Below, in pieces: positions 8,922 through 17,272 of a stretch of 64,000 nucleotides of DNA. A program made the position numbers and the translations under genes. The notes under the pieces are model-generated. The model ran no database searches. It was not told the origin of the DNA and saw only the letters and a program-made list of their open reading frames with translations. The first letter of the stretch is position 1, and each line of letters opens with the position of its first letter. Origin of the DNA: Dyadobacter fermentans (lineage in GTDB: Bacteria > Bacteroidota > Bacteroidia > Cytophagales > Spirosomataceae); contig NZ_JAHXBN010000020.1 in NCBI RefSeq assembly GCF_019924045.1, positions 97,074-161,073 on the forward strand, given 5' to 3'.

Positions 8922-9326
8922 ATGAAACACTTTTTAGCATACACATTTCTTATCGGATTCCTGGCTAAATGTCAGAAAACGGTCGCCTTTGTGTTAATCT
9001 GCACATTGTTGGCCGGAGCCGCGTGCGTCGAAACTGACGGTTTCGACAATATTGATCAACCCTGTTTTACGAAAGAATCGCTAGAAACGGTTCCGTGGAT
9101 AGTTGACCACTTGAAGAAATACACTTTGCCAAATGGAGGAGGGTACCATGCCGCCGTCTATGTATATCATGACCAGCAGTTTTTAGCGATAACGACGCCA
9201 TTCGGCTGTACACCTCTTGGGCACGTGTTCAACTGCGCGGGAGTTCCGCTCGACTCTCTGGAAATCGATTATATTGATTTCCAGAACAATATGAAGCTCG
9301 CCGCGGTTTTGACGGGGCCAAAATGA
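8922..9326 (+). CDS. Small lipoprotein, tandem paralogue 2
   Basis: Also 134 residues, with a hydrophobic N-terminus ending LLAGAAC, a plausible lipobox. It shares with the preceding gene the blocks CFTKESLETVPW, HAAVYVYHDQQFLAI and GHVFNCAG. Identity is moderate, so the duplication is not recent. The function is unknown; conserved cysteines after the lipobox may pair. The convergent GHMP kinase gene ends 38 bp downstream. Confidence 0.75.
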   Translation: MKHFLAYTFLIGFLAKCQKTVAFVLICTLLAGAACVETDGFDNIDQPCFTKESLETVPWIVDHLKKYTLPNGGGYHAAVYVYHDQQFLAITTPFGCTPLGHVFNCAGVPLDSLEIDYIDFQNNMKLAAVLTGPK

Positions 9327-9364
9327 TAAAAAGGAGCAAGGCGACCAAAGCGCCCCCGCATCGA

Positions 9365-10447
9365 TTATCCTTCAATCCGGGTGCCTTCGTCAACAGTAAT
9401 GATATAACTCTTCCCGCCTTCGCGTTCGATGGCTTCGGCCACTTCTTCCGCGTGTGTAGGCGCATAGGCGAACATGCAGCCGCCTCCGCCCGAGCCGTTA
9501 ATCTTGCCGCCTAATGCGCCGGCACCGAGTGCGGCGTTCATCATGCGTTCGATTTTCGGGGTGGAGGTGCGTTTGTGGTCGCGGAGGTTTTCGTAATGCT
9601 TGTAGAGCAGGCCGCCGAATTGCTTGTCGAAATGCTGGCTCGCGTGGTCCTCCGCGCTGTCTATCAGTAATGCTTTACCTTCGACGAGGATGTCACGGTC
9701 TTCTATATTGGCTTTCAATAGACCCAGCTGGTCGGCAGAAAGTATGGATTTGTAATCGCTTACTTTTTCGATTGGTGTTGTGAAGATGGAAAAAGACGGA
9801 TCGTAATCGGTGACGATCCTGATTACATCTTCCATTCCGTACCGGCAACGGGCAATGATTCCCAAGGTGTCTTTGGGTTCCAGTGAATCGCCGAGGACAA
9901 ATGTTCCGAGCTTGGGAGTCAATGCTTCTACCTTGATAACCGGCGTCGATTCGAGGTAAATGACATTGCCAATGGCAGTGGAATAGTTATCCATCATGCC
10001 GCCAGGCTCGCCGAATTCCAGTACTTCGGCCGCATTGGCGATTTCTCCCAGTTCTTTTTTTGAAAAATTGAGTGGTTTGTCGCTCAGCTGATCCAGAAAC
10101 TTTGCCCACGAAACGATCAGCGCCGAAGAGCTGGATGTCCCCGAATTGATGGGAATATTGCCGTGAATCGTCGCTTCAAAGCCTTTCGAGAATGTCAATC
10201 CCTTCCTTTTGACAACGTTAATCGTGCTGCGGAAATAATCGCGCGGCTTGACGTACGGGAAAGTCGTGTCGAGAGAGAATGCTTCTTGGGTGCCCAGGTC
10301 GGGCAAATGCAATATTATTTTTTGATCATCGCGATAACCGCCGTCAACGCTAATCCTACGCGATATGGCCGCTGCGATCACGGGGAGCCCCAGGTAATCC
10401 TGGTGTTCCCCGAAAAAGCAAATGCGGCCGGGAGTTGAAATCCTCAT
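9365..10447 (-). CDS. GHMP kinase, galactokinase-like
   Basis: The 360-residue protein is a small-molecule sugar kinase. It starts with a galactokinase-type GEHQDY motif (residue ~14), has the ATP-binding loop NSGTSSSSAL (~102-112) and the C-terminal GSGGGGCMFAY motif. It lies six bases after the sugar permease gene and 1.3 kb after a GH109-type gene, so the substrate is probably a galactose-type sugar; N-acetylgalactosamine is an inference from the neighbour. True galactokinases usually have GEHTDYN, and here the following residues differ (GEHQDYLGLP), so the substrate should stay open. Confidence 0.85.
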   Translation of the reverse strand: MRISTPGRICFFGEHQDYLGLPVIAAAISRRISVDGGYRDDQKIILHLPDLGTQEAFSLDTTFPYVKPRDYFRSTINVVKRKGLTFSKGFEATIHGNIPINSGTSSSSALIVSWAKFLDQLSDKPLNFSKKELGEIANAAEVLEFGEPGGMMDNYSTAIGNVIYLESTPVIKVEALTPKLGTFVLGDSLEPKDTLGIIARCRYGMEDVIRIVTDYDPSFSIFTTPIEKVSDYKSILSADQLGLLKANIEDRDILVEGKALLIDSAEDHASQHFDKQFGGLLYKHYENLRDHKRTSTPKIERMMNAALGAGALGGKINGSGGGGCMFAYAPTHAEEVAEAIEREGGKSYIITVDEGTRIEG

Positions 10448-10453
10448 TGTGAA

Positions 10454-11680
10454 CTACCAGCTTTTCTTTTTGTGGCCTATGTAGCCGAAATACAGCATAT
10501 AAATGTAAAGTGGAACCAAAATCCAGTAGGCTTTCTGCGTACTGCCGATCGAGTCGGCGATGCTTCCGTACACCAAAGGTAATACTGCGCCGCCGGAAAT
10601 ACCCATTACGAGCAATGCAGATGCGATTTTTGTAAATTTGCCCAATCCGCTCAATGCCAATGGCCACAATGCAGGCCAGATCACCGCGTTCGCAAAACCG
10701 AGGATTGCAATGCAAAGCACGGAGGTAAAGCCGGTTGAGTTGATGGCGATTACCGTGACGATCAGGCCAAGGATCGCAGAGAATTTGAGGTAAGCTTGTT
10801 GCGATACATATTTGGGAATCAACACGATACCCAACATATATCCGAACATCATACCATATAATGTATAAGTACCGAACAAACGGGCTTCTTCTTCCGGGAA
10901 GCCCAGCGACACACCGTAGCTAATGATGGTGTCACCCGCGATCACCTCCGCACCTACGTAGCAGAACAATGCCAACACACCCAAAACAAGGTTAGGGAAT
11001 TGCAGAACACTGGTTTTCTGGACCGCAACTTGTTGCGCAGCCAGTGGTGCGTCATCTTCTTCCTCTTCGCTTACTTCCACCAATCCTTTGGACATTCTGA
11101 TAATGATTGCCAAAGCAACCAGCACAACGGTTAGCACGAGGTAAGGCATTGCTACTTTGTCCAGCTCCGACTTAGGATCTGCCGAGGAAGCGCCTGCGAG
11201 CAGCAGTTTTCCAAAAATAATCTGGCTGAAAATACCGGCGGTTTTATTGGCAATACCCATGATACTGATCCGCTGGGCAGCACTTTCGCGCGGGCCGAGG
11301 ATGGTAGCGTAGGGGTTCGAGGCCGTTTGCAGTACGGTAAGACCAATACCAATCGTGAACAAACCAGCCAGAAACAGCGGGTATGAGGCCATTTCCGCAG
11401 CCGGGATGAATATGGCTGTTCCTAATGCCATCACGATGAGGGCAAGTGACATACCGTTTTTGAAACCGGTTTTTTTCAAAACCATTGAACACGGTATGGC
11501 CATGACGGTGTAAGAAATGAAAAACGCGAACGTAACCAGGTAGGAACTGGTGTTGTCGAGGGTAAATGCTTTTTTGAAGAAGGTGATCAGTGTTCCGTTA
11601 ACCCATGTGACGAAACCCATCACAAAGAATAGAATGCCGATAATGAAGAGGGGACCCAGGTAACTGTTCTTTTTGCTCAT
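10454..11680 (-). CDS. Sugar MFS transporter, FucP/GluP family
   Basis: This 408-residue integral membrane protein has about twelve hydrophobic helices. It has the features of the fucose/glucose/galactose:H+ symporter family: FVTWVNGTLITFFKKAF in TM1 and GIGLTVLQTASNPYATILGP near residues 110-130. A charged loop (residues ~200-215, EEEEDD) separates the halves. It lies between the GH109-type gene (58 bp upstream) and the kinase (6 bp downstream), giving a release-import-phosphorylation operon. Confidence 0.9.
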   Translation of the reverse strand: MSKKNSYLGPLFIIGILFFVMGFVTWVNGTLITFFKKAFTLDNTSSYLVTFAFFISYTVMAIPCSMVLKKTGFKNGMSLALIVMALGTAIFIPAAEMASYPLFLAGLFTIGIGLTVLQTASNPYATILGPRESAAQRISIMGIANKTAGIFSQIIFGKLLLAGASSADPKSELDKVAMPYLVLTVVLVALAIIIRMSKGLVEVSEEEEDDAPLAAQQVAVQKTSVLQFPNLVLGVLALFCYVGAEVIAGDTIISYGVSLGFPEEEARLFGTYTLYGMMFGYMLGIVLIPKYVSQQAYLKFSAILGLIVTVIAINSTGFTSVLCIAILGFANAVIWPALWPLALSGLGKFTKIASALLVMGISGGAVLPLVYGSIADSIGSTQKAYWILVPLYIYMLYFGYIGHKKKSW

Positions 11681-11738
11681 TTAAGTCGTATTTGGAAAAG
11701 GTTGTTCAGGTTATTCTGTATTTGGTTTGTTATAATAC

Positions 11739-13091
11739 TCAATATTCGTCATTCAGGCCAAAAATCCGCTGATTTGTTCGCCATTTTCCCCTGGTAAAGT
11801 CCGGGATTTCAACGGGCGAGCTCCCGCGTGCGATGGAGAGTTCGGATAAAGGGCTGATCGCGCTCCAAACCGCTGCGTCGTAAACGTCGATCGGCGGAGC
11901 GGTTTTGCGCTTGATAGCTTCTACAAACCCGCGGAGTACGAAATAGTCGATCCCTCCGTGCCCTGCATTCTCTGCTTCTTTGGCATATTTCGCCCAAAGC
12001 GGGTGATCGTTTTTGTCGAGGTAAGGCTTATCGGGTTCGCCAATGTGCTCTTTGGGAGATACGCCTTCGAGGTAAATCGTGTGGCCGTCGTTCATCCAGA
12101 TGCCCTCGGTTCCCTGCGCGCGGAATGCGAGCGAGTAGGGGCGCGGCGAGTTGGTATCATGGATGAGCACGATGTTTTCGCCATTATAGCATTGGATCAT
12201 CGTGGTGACGATATCTCCTAGTTTAAAGTTCACTTTCGCGTTGGGATGATCCTTGCCGCCGTGGTCTACCACATATTTGTGCAAGCCGCGCGATTTGGTG
12301 GCCATGGACGTCAGGTGCGTAAAGCAGTTGCCCCGGTTGATATCGAGCCAATGCGCTACCGGGCCGAGGCCGTGGGTCGGGTAGAGGTCGCCGTTGCGGT
12401 CGACCGAATGCTGAGTACGCCATTTAGCTTCCGAAAACCCTTTTGTACCGAATTCGACACCGTGGCCTTCATTGCTTTTGCCGGTATTGAACTTGATACC
12501 CCGCAAATCGTGCTGGTACCCGCAATGCGCGTAGGTCATTTCGCCGAACATGCCTGCCCGGATCATTTTGAGAATGGCCATTACATCACGGCGGTAGCAC
12601 ACATTTTCGAGGATCATGCAGTGCGAGCCGGTCTTTTCGAAAGTATTGACCAAATCCCACGATTCTTGCAAAGTCACGGTAGCGGAAACTTCCACAGCCG
12701 TATATTTTCCCGCATTCATCGAGGCCAGCGTCATGGGTACGTGCCATTGCCAGGGCGTAGCAATGAGTACGCCGTCGAGGTCGTCACGCTTGACGAGGTT
12801 CATAAAGTCCTCCTCGCCTTTGGAATACACCGCCGGTGCCTTACGACCCGCTTTTTTGATTTTATCGAGGGTAATATTGACGGCTTGGGGATCGATATCG
12901 CAGATCGCGTTGATCTCCACGTCCGGGCGGAACAATGCCTGCTCCACATGGTTGCGTCCCCGCAACCCGACACCAATAAACCCTAGACGTACATTTCCTG
13001 CCGGCTTCTCTTTTTTCAAATTCAGCGATGGGATAATCCCCGCGACGGGCGCGGCCAGCGCTGTTTTTTGCAGAAAATCACGTCTATCCAT
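11739..13091 (-). CDS. GH109-type Gfo/Idh/MocA family protein (putative alpha-N-acetylgalactosaminidase)
   Basis: The 450-residue protein begins with a twin-arginine-like leader (MDRRDFLQKTALAAPVAG) and a Rossmann NAD-binding segment (RLGFIGVGLRGRNHVEQAL). It carries blocks I associate with glycoside hydrolase family 109: VLIATPWQWHVPM, LENVCYRRDVMAIL and AHCGYQHDLRGIKF. GH109 enzymes use an NAD-dependent redox mechanism to remove terminal alpha-GalNAc. Export of the folded, NAD-loaded enzyme by Tat would fit. It heads an operon with a sugar permease and kinase. Other Gfo/Idh/MocA oxidoreductase activity remains possible. Confidence 0.82.
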   Translation of the reverse strand: MDRRDFLQKTALAAPVAGIIPSLNLKKEKPAGNVRLGFIGVGLRGRNHVEQALFRPDVEINAICDIDPQAVNITLDKIKKAGRKAPAVYSKGEEDFMNLVKRDDLDGVLIATPWQWHVPMTLASMNAGKYTAVEVSATVTLQESWDLVNTFEKTGSHCMILENVCYRRDVMAILKMIRAGMFGEMTYAHCGYQHDLRGIKFNTGKSNEGHGVEFGTKGFSEAKWRTQHSVDRNGDLYPTHGLGPVAHWLDINRGNCFTHLTSMATKSRGLHKYVVDHGGKDHPNAKVNFKLGDIVTTMIQCYNGENIVLIHDTNSPRPYSLAFRAQGTEGIWMNDGHTIYLEGVSPKEHIGEPDKPYLDKNDHPLWAKYAKEAENAGHGGIDYFVLRGFVEAIKRKTAPPIDVYDAAVWSAISPLSELSIARGSSPVEIPDFTRGKWRTNQRIFGLNDEY

Positions 13092-13396
13092 ATCAAAATC
13101 TGTTGAATGTTAGCGGCACAGTTGGTAAAAGATTATTTGGTCTTACCTGGTCCCGGGCTGCAATTTACACGCAAATGCCAGATTTTTAAATTTTTTTATT
13201 AATTAAAAATTGACATTGCGAACGCTTTCGGGTAATACTAAATAGGATTGCCGTGAACAATTTGCTAGCTTACAGCGTTTACCCAAAGCAAGAGACTTCT
13301 GAGAGCGACTCACAGCATGCTCGCAACCTTAAATGTGTTGGACACAAACTTTGTAACGACATTTAAGGCAAACGAAAATTTTAAGTGGTTTAAAAT
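13092..13396. other. Intergenic region between divergent GH109-type and queD genes
   Basis: This 305-bp AT-rich gap separates two divergent genes. It includes an A/T run near 13185-13210 and an imperfect dyad GGTAAAAGA...TCTTACC (13122-13147) close to the GH109-type start that could be an operator. I see no gene and no convincing TAnnTTTG box. Confidence 0.4.
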
Positions 13397-13813
13397 ATGG
13401 TGCAAAAGGTGGCGGTGTTCCGGAAGGAGCATTTTAATGCGGCCCATCGTCTTCATAATCCGGCATGGTCGGAAGAAAAGAACGGGGAGGTTTTTGGAAA
13501 ATGCAATAATCCCAACTTTCACGGACACAATTATGAACTGATCGTGCAGGTGACGGGCCCTGTTGATCCCGAAACCGGTTATGTGATCGACATGAAAGTG
13601 TTGAGTGCCATATTGAAGGAATCTGTCATCGACCGGTTTGACCACCGGAACCTGAATCTCGACGTTGAAGAATTCAAAACCCTTAATCCGACCGCAGAAA
13701 ACATTGCGATCGTTATTTATTCAATCATAAGACCCAAAATTGAAGCAGGTCTTGACCTGAAAATCAGATTATATGAAACAGAACGGAATTTTGTCGAGTA
13801 TCCAGTCCAGTGA
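13397..13813 (+). CDS. queD: 6-pyruvoyl-tetrahydropterin synthase / QueD family protein
   Basis: This 138-residue enzyme acts on dihydroneopterin triphosphate, the product of the next gene. Zinc ligands H17, H42 and H44 (HFNAAHRL, NFHGHNY) and catalytic cysteine C36 are visible, as is the C-terminal YETERNF glutamate. Family members make 6-carboxy-tetrahydropterin for queuosine (QueD) or 6-pyruvoyl-tetrahydropterin. Its 3' end overlaps the folE start by 41 bases, which suggests coupled expression. No queC or queE is near, so the exact branch is not settled. Confidence 0.88.
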   Translation: MVQKVAVFRKEHFNAAHRLHNPAWSEEKNGEVFGKCNNPNFHGHNYELIVQVTGPVDPETGYVIDMKVLSAILKESVIDRFDHRNLNLDVEEFKTLNPTAENIAIVIYSIIRPKIEAGLDLKIRLYETERNFVEYPVQ

Positions 13814-14462
13814 AGCTTTGGACATCGAAGAGGTTGGTGACGATCATTTGTTTTCAGGAATAGACACTCCCCTCCGTAAGGACGCGTTCGCGATGGAGGA
13901 CGAGCTTAAAATGGAGTTGATCGAGAAGCATTTCCGCCACATTATGGAGATCATGGGTCTCGATCTGACGGACGATAGCCTCAAAGGCACGCCGAAAAGG
14001 GTTGCGAAAATGTACATCAAAGAGGTATTCAGCGGTCTTGATCCCAAGAACAAGCCGGCGATTGCACTTTTTGATAATAAATATAAGTACAACCAAATGC
14101 TGGTTGAAAAGGACATTTCGGTATTCTCCAACTGCGAGCACCATTTTGTACCGATTTACGGCAAGGCGCATGTGGCCTATATTTCAAGCGGAAAGGTAAT
14201 CGGCTTGTCGAAACTGAACCGCATTGTAGAATACTACTCGAAACGCCCGCAGGTACAAGAGCGCCTTACCGTGCAGATCGCCAATGAACTGAAAGAGGCG
14301 CTACAAACCGAAGATGTAGCGGTTGTGATCGACGCGCAGCACATGTGCGTACAGTCACGCGGGATCCGCGACTCGGGTAGCTCGACGGTTACGGCTTATT
14401 ATGGCGGTAAATTCGAGGAGGAAACGACTAAGAAAGAGTTTCTGAGTTATTTGGGGATGTAG
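13773..14462 (+). CDS. folE: GTP cyclohydrolase I
   Basis: The 229-residue FolE opens GTP to give 7,8-dihydroneopterin triphosphate for folate and pterin synthesis. It shows zinc ligands in SNCEHHFVPIYGKAHVAYI and QHMCVQSRGI, and the LSKLNRIVEYYSKRPQVQERLT signature. The N-terminal 45 residues are a variable extension. It starts inside the 3' end of queD (41-base overlap). A large palindromic region follows the stop. Confidence 0.95.
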   Translation: MKQNGILSSIQSSEALDIEEVGDDHLFSGIDTPLRKDAFAMEDELKMELIEKHFRHIMEIMGLDLTDDSLKGTPKRVAKMYIKEVFSGLDPKNKPAIALFDNKYKYNQMLVEKDISVFSNCEHHFVPIYGKAHVAYISSGKVIGLSKLNRIVEYYSKRPQVQERLTVQIANELKEALQTEDVAVVIDAQHMCVQSRGIRDSGSSTVTAYYGGKFEEETTKKEFLSYLGM

Positions 14463-14483
14463 TAAACAACAATTGACTACATC

Positions 14484-14539
14484 TGACTATAAATGACAAC
14501 ACCTGGCAAGTTATTGTCAGGTGTTGTCATTTATAGTCA
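14484..14539. repeat. Perfect 22-bp inverted repeat with 12-base loop
   Basis: The arms 14484-14505 and 14518-14539 are exactly complementary, and the loop is GCAAGTTATTGT. The right arm contains CAGGTGTTGTCATTTATAG, which is related to the 20-base unit found in tandem at 26807-26866. It follows the folE stop by 21 bp and could act as a terminator, although no U tract follows. Confidence 0.85.
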
Positions 14540-14574
14540 CTTATTGTTCCCGATTGAAGCGAAATAGAAAATAA

Positions 14575-14681
14575 GTTGGGCGTAGTCTCCGACTACGTCC
14601 GAGTGGTGCGCGGTCTCTGACCGCAACATAGCCGGTCGGAGACCGGCACGCACTCGGACATAGTCACAGACTACGCCCAAC
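14575..14681. repeat. Long imperfect hairpin of 107 bp
   Basis: The arms match in blocks: GTTGGGCGTAGTCT with AGACTACGCCCAAC (perfect), GACTACGTCCGAGTG with CACTCGGACATAGTC (one mismatch) and CGGTCTCTGACCG with CGGTCGGAGACCG (one mismatch), around a nine-base loop (14624-14632). Each block is itself partly repetitive (GTAGTC, GGTC). It looks like a dispersed palindromic element rather than a gene. Confidence 0.82.
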
Positions 14682-14714
14682 ATCCGAGAATGTAGTCAAT
14701 TGTTCGCGGCGGGA

Positions 14715-15638
14715 CTAAACTGTCGGTCCTACACGCTCCAAAAGAGCCTTCGTTGCCTTGATACCATCATATTCAGAAAGCTTGCTTCCTTCGTACTCGA
14801 TACCGGCAATGCCTTTGAAGCCGCTGGCCTTCACTACTTTCAGGATTTTAGCGTAGTCGGTTTCGATACAGTTTCCTTTTTCATCGAAATCGTAAGTTTT
14901 CGCGCTCACACCTTTTGCGAAAGGCATCAGTTCCTGCGTTCCCTGGTAGCGGTCATAAGATTCTTCGCAGCCATTAGCAGAACGTTTGATACAGAAGTTT
15001 CCGAAGTCAGGCAGGGTACCTACGTTTTTCATATTCACCTGCTTCATCACGCCCGACAACCATTTGCCGTTCGAAGAAGAACCGCCGTGGTTTTCTACGA
15101 TCACGTTAATGCCCGTTTTTGCAGCGAATTCGCCTAGTTTACCCAGGCCGTCTACTGCCGCTTTCGCGATTTCTTCATCCGAGCCTTTACCGAACGCATT
15201 CACGCGGATGGTTTTGCAACCGAGGTATTTGGCAGCTTCCACCCATTTGTAGTGGTTTTCAACGGCTTTGTTACGTACCGCGGCGTCGAGCTCGCCCAGG
15301 CCGCCTTCGCCGTCAATCATGATCAGGTGGTTGCTCACGCCATTGTCTTTCGCTCTTTTGAGCAACTCGGCGAGGTAAGTTTTATCTTCTGCTTTGTCTT
15401 TGAAGAACTGGTTTACGTATTCCACGATCGAGATACCGAATTCTTTTTTAGCGAGCTCGGGGAAATCGAGGTTGGTGAGTTTTTTCGCGAAGAGAGCCTT
15501 GTGCAATGACCATTCGGCCAGTGAAATGTCAAACCAAAGTTTTTTAGCAGCCGGTTCGGCGAACAGATCAGTGAATGCAGAGGCAGCAAGCGCAGTGGCT
15601 CCGGCCTTTTTAAGGAAATCGCGACGAGAAAAGTCCAT
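14715..15638 (-). CDS. Exported sugar phosphate isomerase/epimerase family protein (TIM barrel)
   Basis: This 307-residue protein has a twin-arginine leader ([19 protein letters not shown]). The mature part fits the xylose isomerase-like TIM barrel (AP endonuclease 2 fold), with metal-site type residues in the VENHGG segment and at LPDFGNF and GIEYEG. Tat export fits a metal-loaded enzyme. Members act on small sugars, inositols or keto-sugars; the substrate here is unknown. It lies 26 bp downstream of a CDF transporter gene but the two need not be linked in function. Confidence 0.85.
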   Translation of the reverse strand: MDFSRRDFLKKAGATALAASAFTDLFAEPAAKKLWFDISLAEWSLHKALFAKKLTNLDFPELAKKEFGISIVEYVNQFFKDKAEDKTYLAELLKRAKDNGVSNHLIMIDGEGGLGELDAAVRNKAVENHYKWVEAAKYLGCKTIRVNAFGKGSDEEIAKAAVDGLGKLGEFAAKTGINVIVENHGGSSSNGKWLSGVMKQVNMKNVGTLPDFGNFCIKRSANGCEESYDRYQGTQELMPFAKGVSAKTYDFDEKGNCIETDYAKILKVVKASGFKGIAGIEYEGSKLSEYDGIKATKALLERVGPTV

Positions 15639-15664
15639 GATTGGTTAGAATTTAGATTTGATTA

Positions 15665-16678
15665 TTATTCCTGAATATTGATTCTGGCTTCGCGGTACAG
15701 CTTCTCGTTTTTAGTGAGCTTGGCTGCGTCCCATTCGATGTCCTGCACGAACGCGTGCCTGCGGACGGGACAATTATCGATCCTGCAAAAGTAGCAACAT
15801 TGGTATACGCACGGATCGGCGTGGACAAAAATTTCCGTCTCGCCCGGCTGCTGCGCTTTCAGGATGTTTTCGAAATCGTGGATCGTTTCGTGTACTTTTT
15901 GGAGTTCCCAGTAGTAAGGTAAGGTCAAATGGCAGTCGATGTGCAGATCGGAGCCGTATTGCTGTGCGCGCAGGTTATGGACGTCGATCCATTCATCCTT
16001 TTTGTTCTCATTCAATGTGTGAATTACCTTGTCGAGCAGCAACTCATCGCTGGCGTCCATGAGTCCGGCCACCGATTTGCTGACCAATTGCGATCCGCTG
16101 TAAGCCAGAAAAAGCCCGAAAAACAGGGAAGCTACGCTGTCGATCCATATATAACCGGTGAGCATAATCAACCCAACACTCAAAATGAGCACCACGCTGC
16201 TAATGCTGTCCGACATTAAATGCTTTCCGTCGGCGACCAATGCCAGCGAGTTGGCTTTACGCCCCTCTGTGAGCAGCTTATAACCGATCGCGGTGTTGAC
16301 GAAAATTGTGAAAACGATGAAGAGCGAGCCTTGGGCCAGGTTTTCGATCGGTGCCGGGTCCATCAGCCTTTTCACGGCTTCCACTACAATGAATATCGAT
16401 GCGATGATGATCAATGCGCCTTCAAAACCGGCCGAGAAAAACTCGACTTTGCCGTGTCCGTAGGGGTGGTTCCGGTCTTTGGGCTGAGAGGAAAGGTAAA
16501 CGCTGTAAAACGCAAAACCGCTGGCGATTACGTTGATGATCGACTCCAGGGCATCGCTCAGGATGGCGTTGGAAGAGGTAATGTAGAATGCAAAAAACTT
16601 CAATGCTGTCAGCAGAATGCTGGCTACAAAAGACAGCATGATGAGACGTTGTTTAAGCTTATTTTGGTTTATTTGCAT
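15665..16678 (-). CDS. Cation diffusion facilitator family transporter
   Basis: This 337-residue CDF protein exports divalent metal (Zn, Fe, Mn or Co) against protons. It has six hydrophobic helices, with LSDALESIINVIASG in TM2 (one Asp of the usual pair replaced by Asn) and LVADGKHLMSDSISS in TM5 (HxxxD). A cytoplasmic domain follows (about 215-290). The C-terminus adds a cysteine-rich tail, DPCVYQCCYFCRIDNCPVR, which may bind metal. The D-to-N change in site A may alter metal choice (inference). Confidence 0.9.
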   Translation of the reverse strand: MQINQNKLKQRLIMLSFVASILLTALKFFAFYITSSNAILSDALESIINVIASGFAFYSVYLSSQPKDRNHPYGHGKVEFFSAGFEGALIIIASIFIVVEAVKRLMDPAPIENLAQGSLFIVFTIFVNTAIGYKLLTEGRKANSLALVADGKHLMSDSISSVVLILSVGLIMLTGYIWIDSVASLFFGLFLAYSGSQLVSKSVAGLMDASDELLLDKVIHTLNENKKDEWIDVHNLRAQQYGSDLHIDCHLTLPYYWELQKVHETIHDFENILKAQQPGETEIFVHADPCVYQCCYFCRIDNCPVRRHAFVQDIEWDAAKLTKNEKLYREARINIQE

Positions 16679-16716
16679 TTGAGATTTGTCAATGAAAGGC
16701 CAAAAATACTAAGAAA

Positions 16717-17271
16717 ATGCGGGTTATATCCACTGAAAATAACTGGAAAACACTATCGTCGGAAACCGTTTATGAGAATGCCTGGCTGGAACTCAGTCAC
16801 CGTGACGTGATTAACCCTTCGGGCAACAAAGGCATTTACGGTTTGGTTAAATTCAAAAACCAGGCGATAGGGGTGATCCCGGTGGACAGCGACAACAACA
16901 TTTACCTCGTGGGCCAGTACCGTTATGCGATCGACGAATATTCCTGGGAAATTCCGGAGGGCGGCGGGGCGCTCGGTGCCGATCCGCTCGACGCCGCCAA
17001 ACGCGAGCTGAAAGAGGAGACCGGCCTTCTGGCGAACAAATGGACTAAGCTTTCCCGCATTCACACCTCCAACTCGGCAACTAACGAAGAAGGATTCCTC
17101 TTCATTGCCGAGGAGCTCACGCAAGATCAGGCCGAGCCGGAAGATACGGAGGATCTGCAAGTGTGGAAATTGCCTTTGAAAGAAGCAGTAGAAATGGTTA
17201 TGCGCTCCGAAATCACCGATTCTCTTTCGGTCGCTGCCATATTGATGACTGCCAGACTGAAAGGTATCTGA
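16717..17271 (+). CDS. Nudix hydrolase, ADP-ribose pyrophosphatase-like
   Basis: The 184-residue protein has the Nudix core around residues 80-110: EIPEGGGALGADPLDAAKRE followed by LKEETGL. The metal-binding REL-KEE part is intact; the more N-terminal Glu of the box is replaced by Ala. The pattern and the G-Q-Y-R strand before it (LVGQYRYAIDEYSWEIP) resemble ADP-ribose or nucleotide-sugar pyrophosphatases. Its stop is one base before the start of the LysE-type gene, so they are probably co-transcribed. Confidence 0.88.
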   Translation: MRVISTENNWKTLSSETVYENAWLELSHRDVINPSGNKGIYGLVKFKNQAIGVIPVDSDNNIYLVGQYRYAIDEYSWEIPEGGGALGADPLDAAKRELKEETGLLANKWTKLSRIHTSNSATNEEGFLFIAEELTQDQAEPEDTEDLQVWKLPLKEAVEMVMRSEITDSLSVAAILMTARLKGI

Positions 17272-17272
17272 T

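Larger units (their letters stand above)
14469..14703. repeat. Composite palindromic element between convergent genes
   Basis: The 14-base sequence ACAATTGACTACAT (14469-14482) recurs exactly as its reverse complement at 14690-14703. These outer arms bracket two separate hairpins (14484-14539 and 14575-14681), so nearly the whole gap between folE and the downstream convergent gene is self-complementary. Neither hairpin has a long T tract. It may stop transcription from both sides or be a dispersed REP/MITE-like repeat. Confidence 0.8.

Noticed and set aside
14463..14714. CRISPR-like repeat array
   Set aside because: The repeats are inverted palindromes rather than regularly spaced direct repeats, and no cas gene is near.
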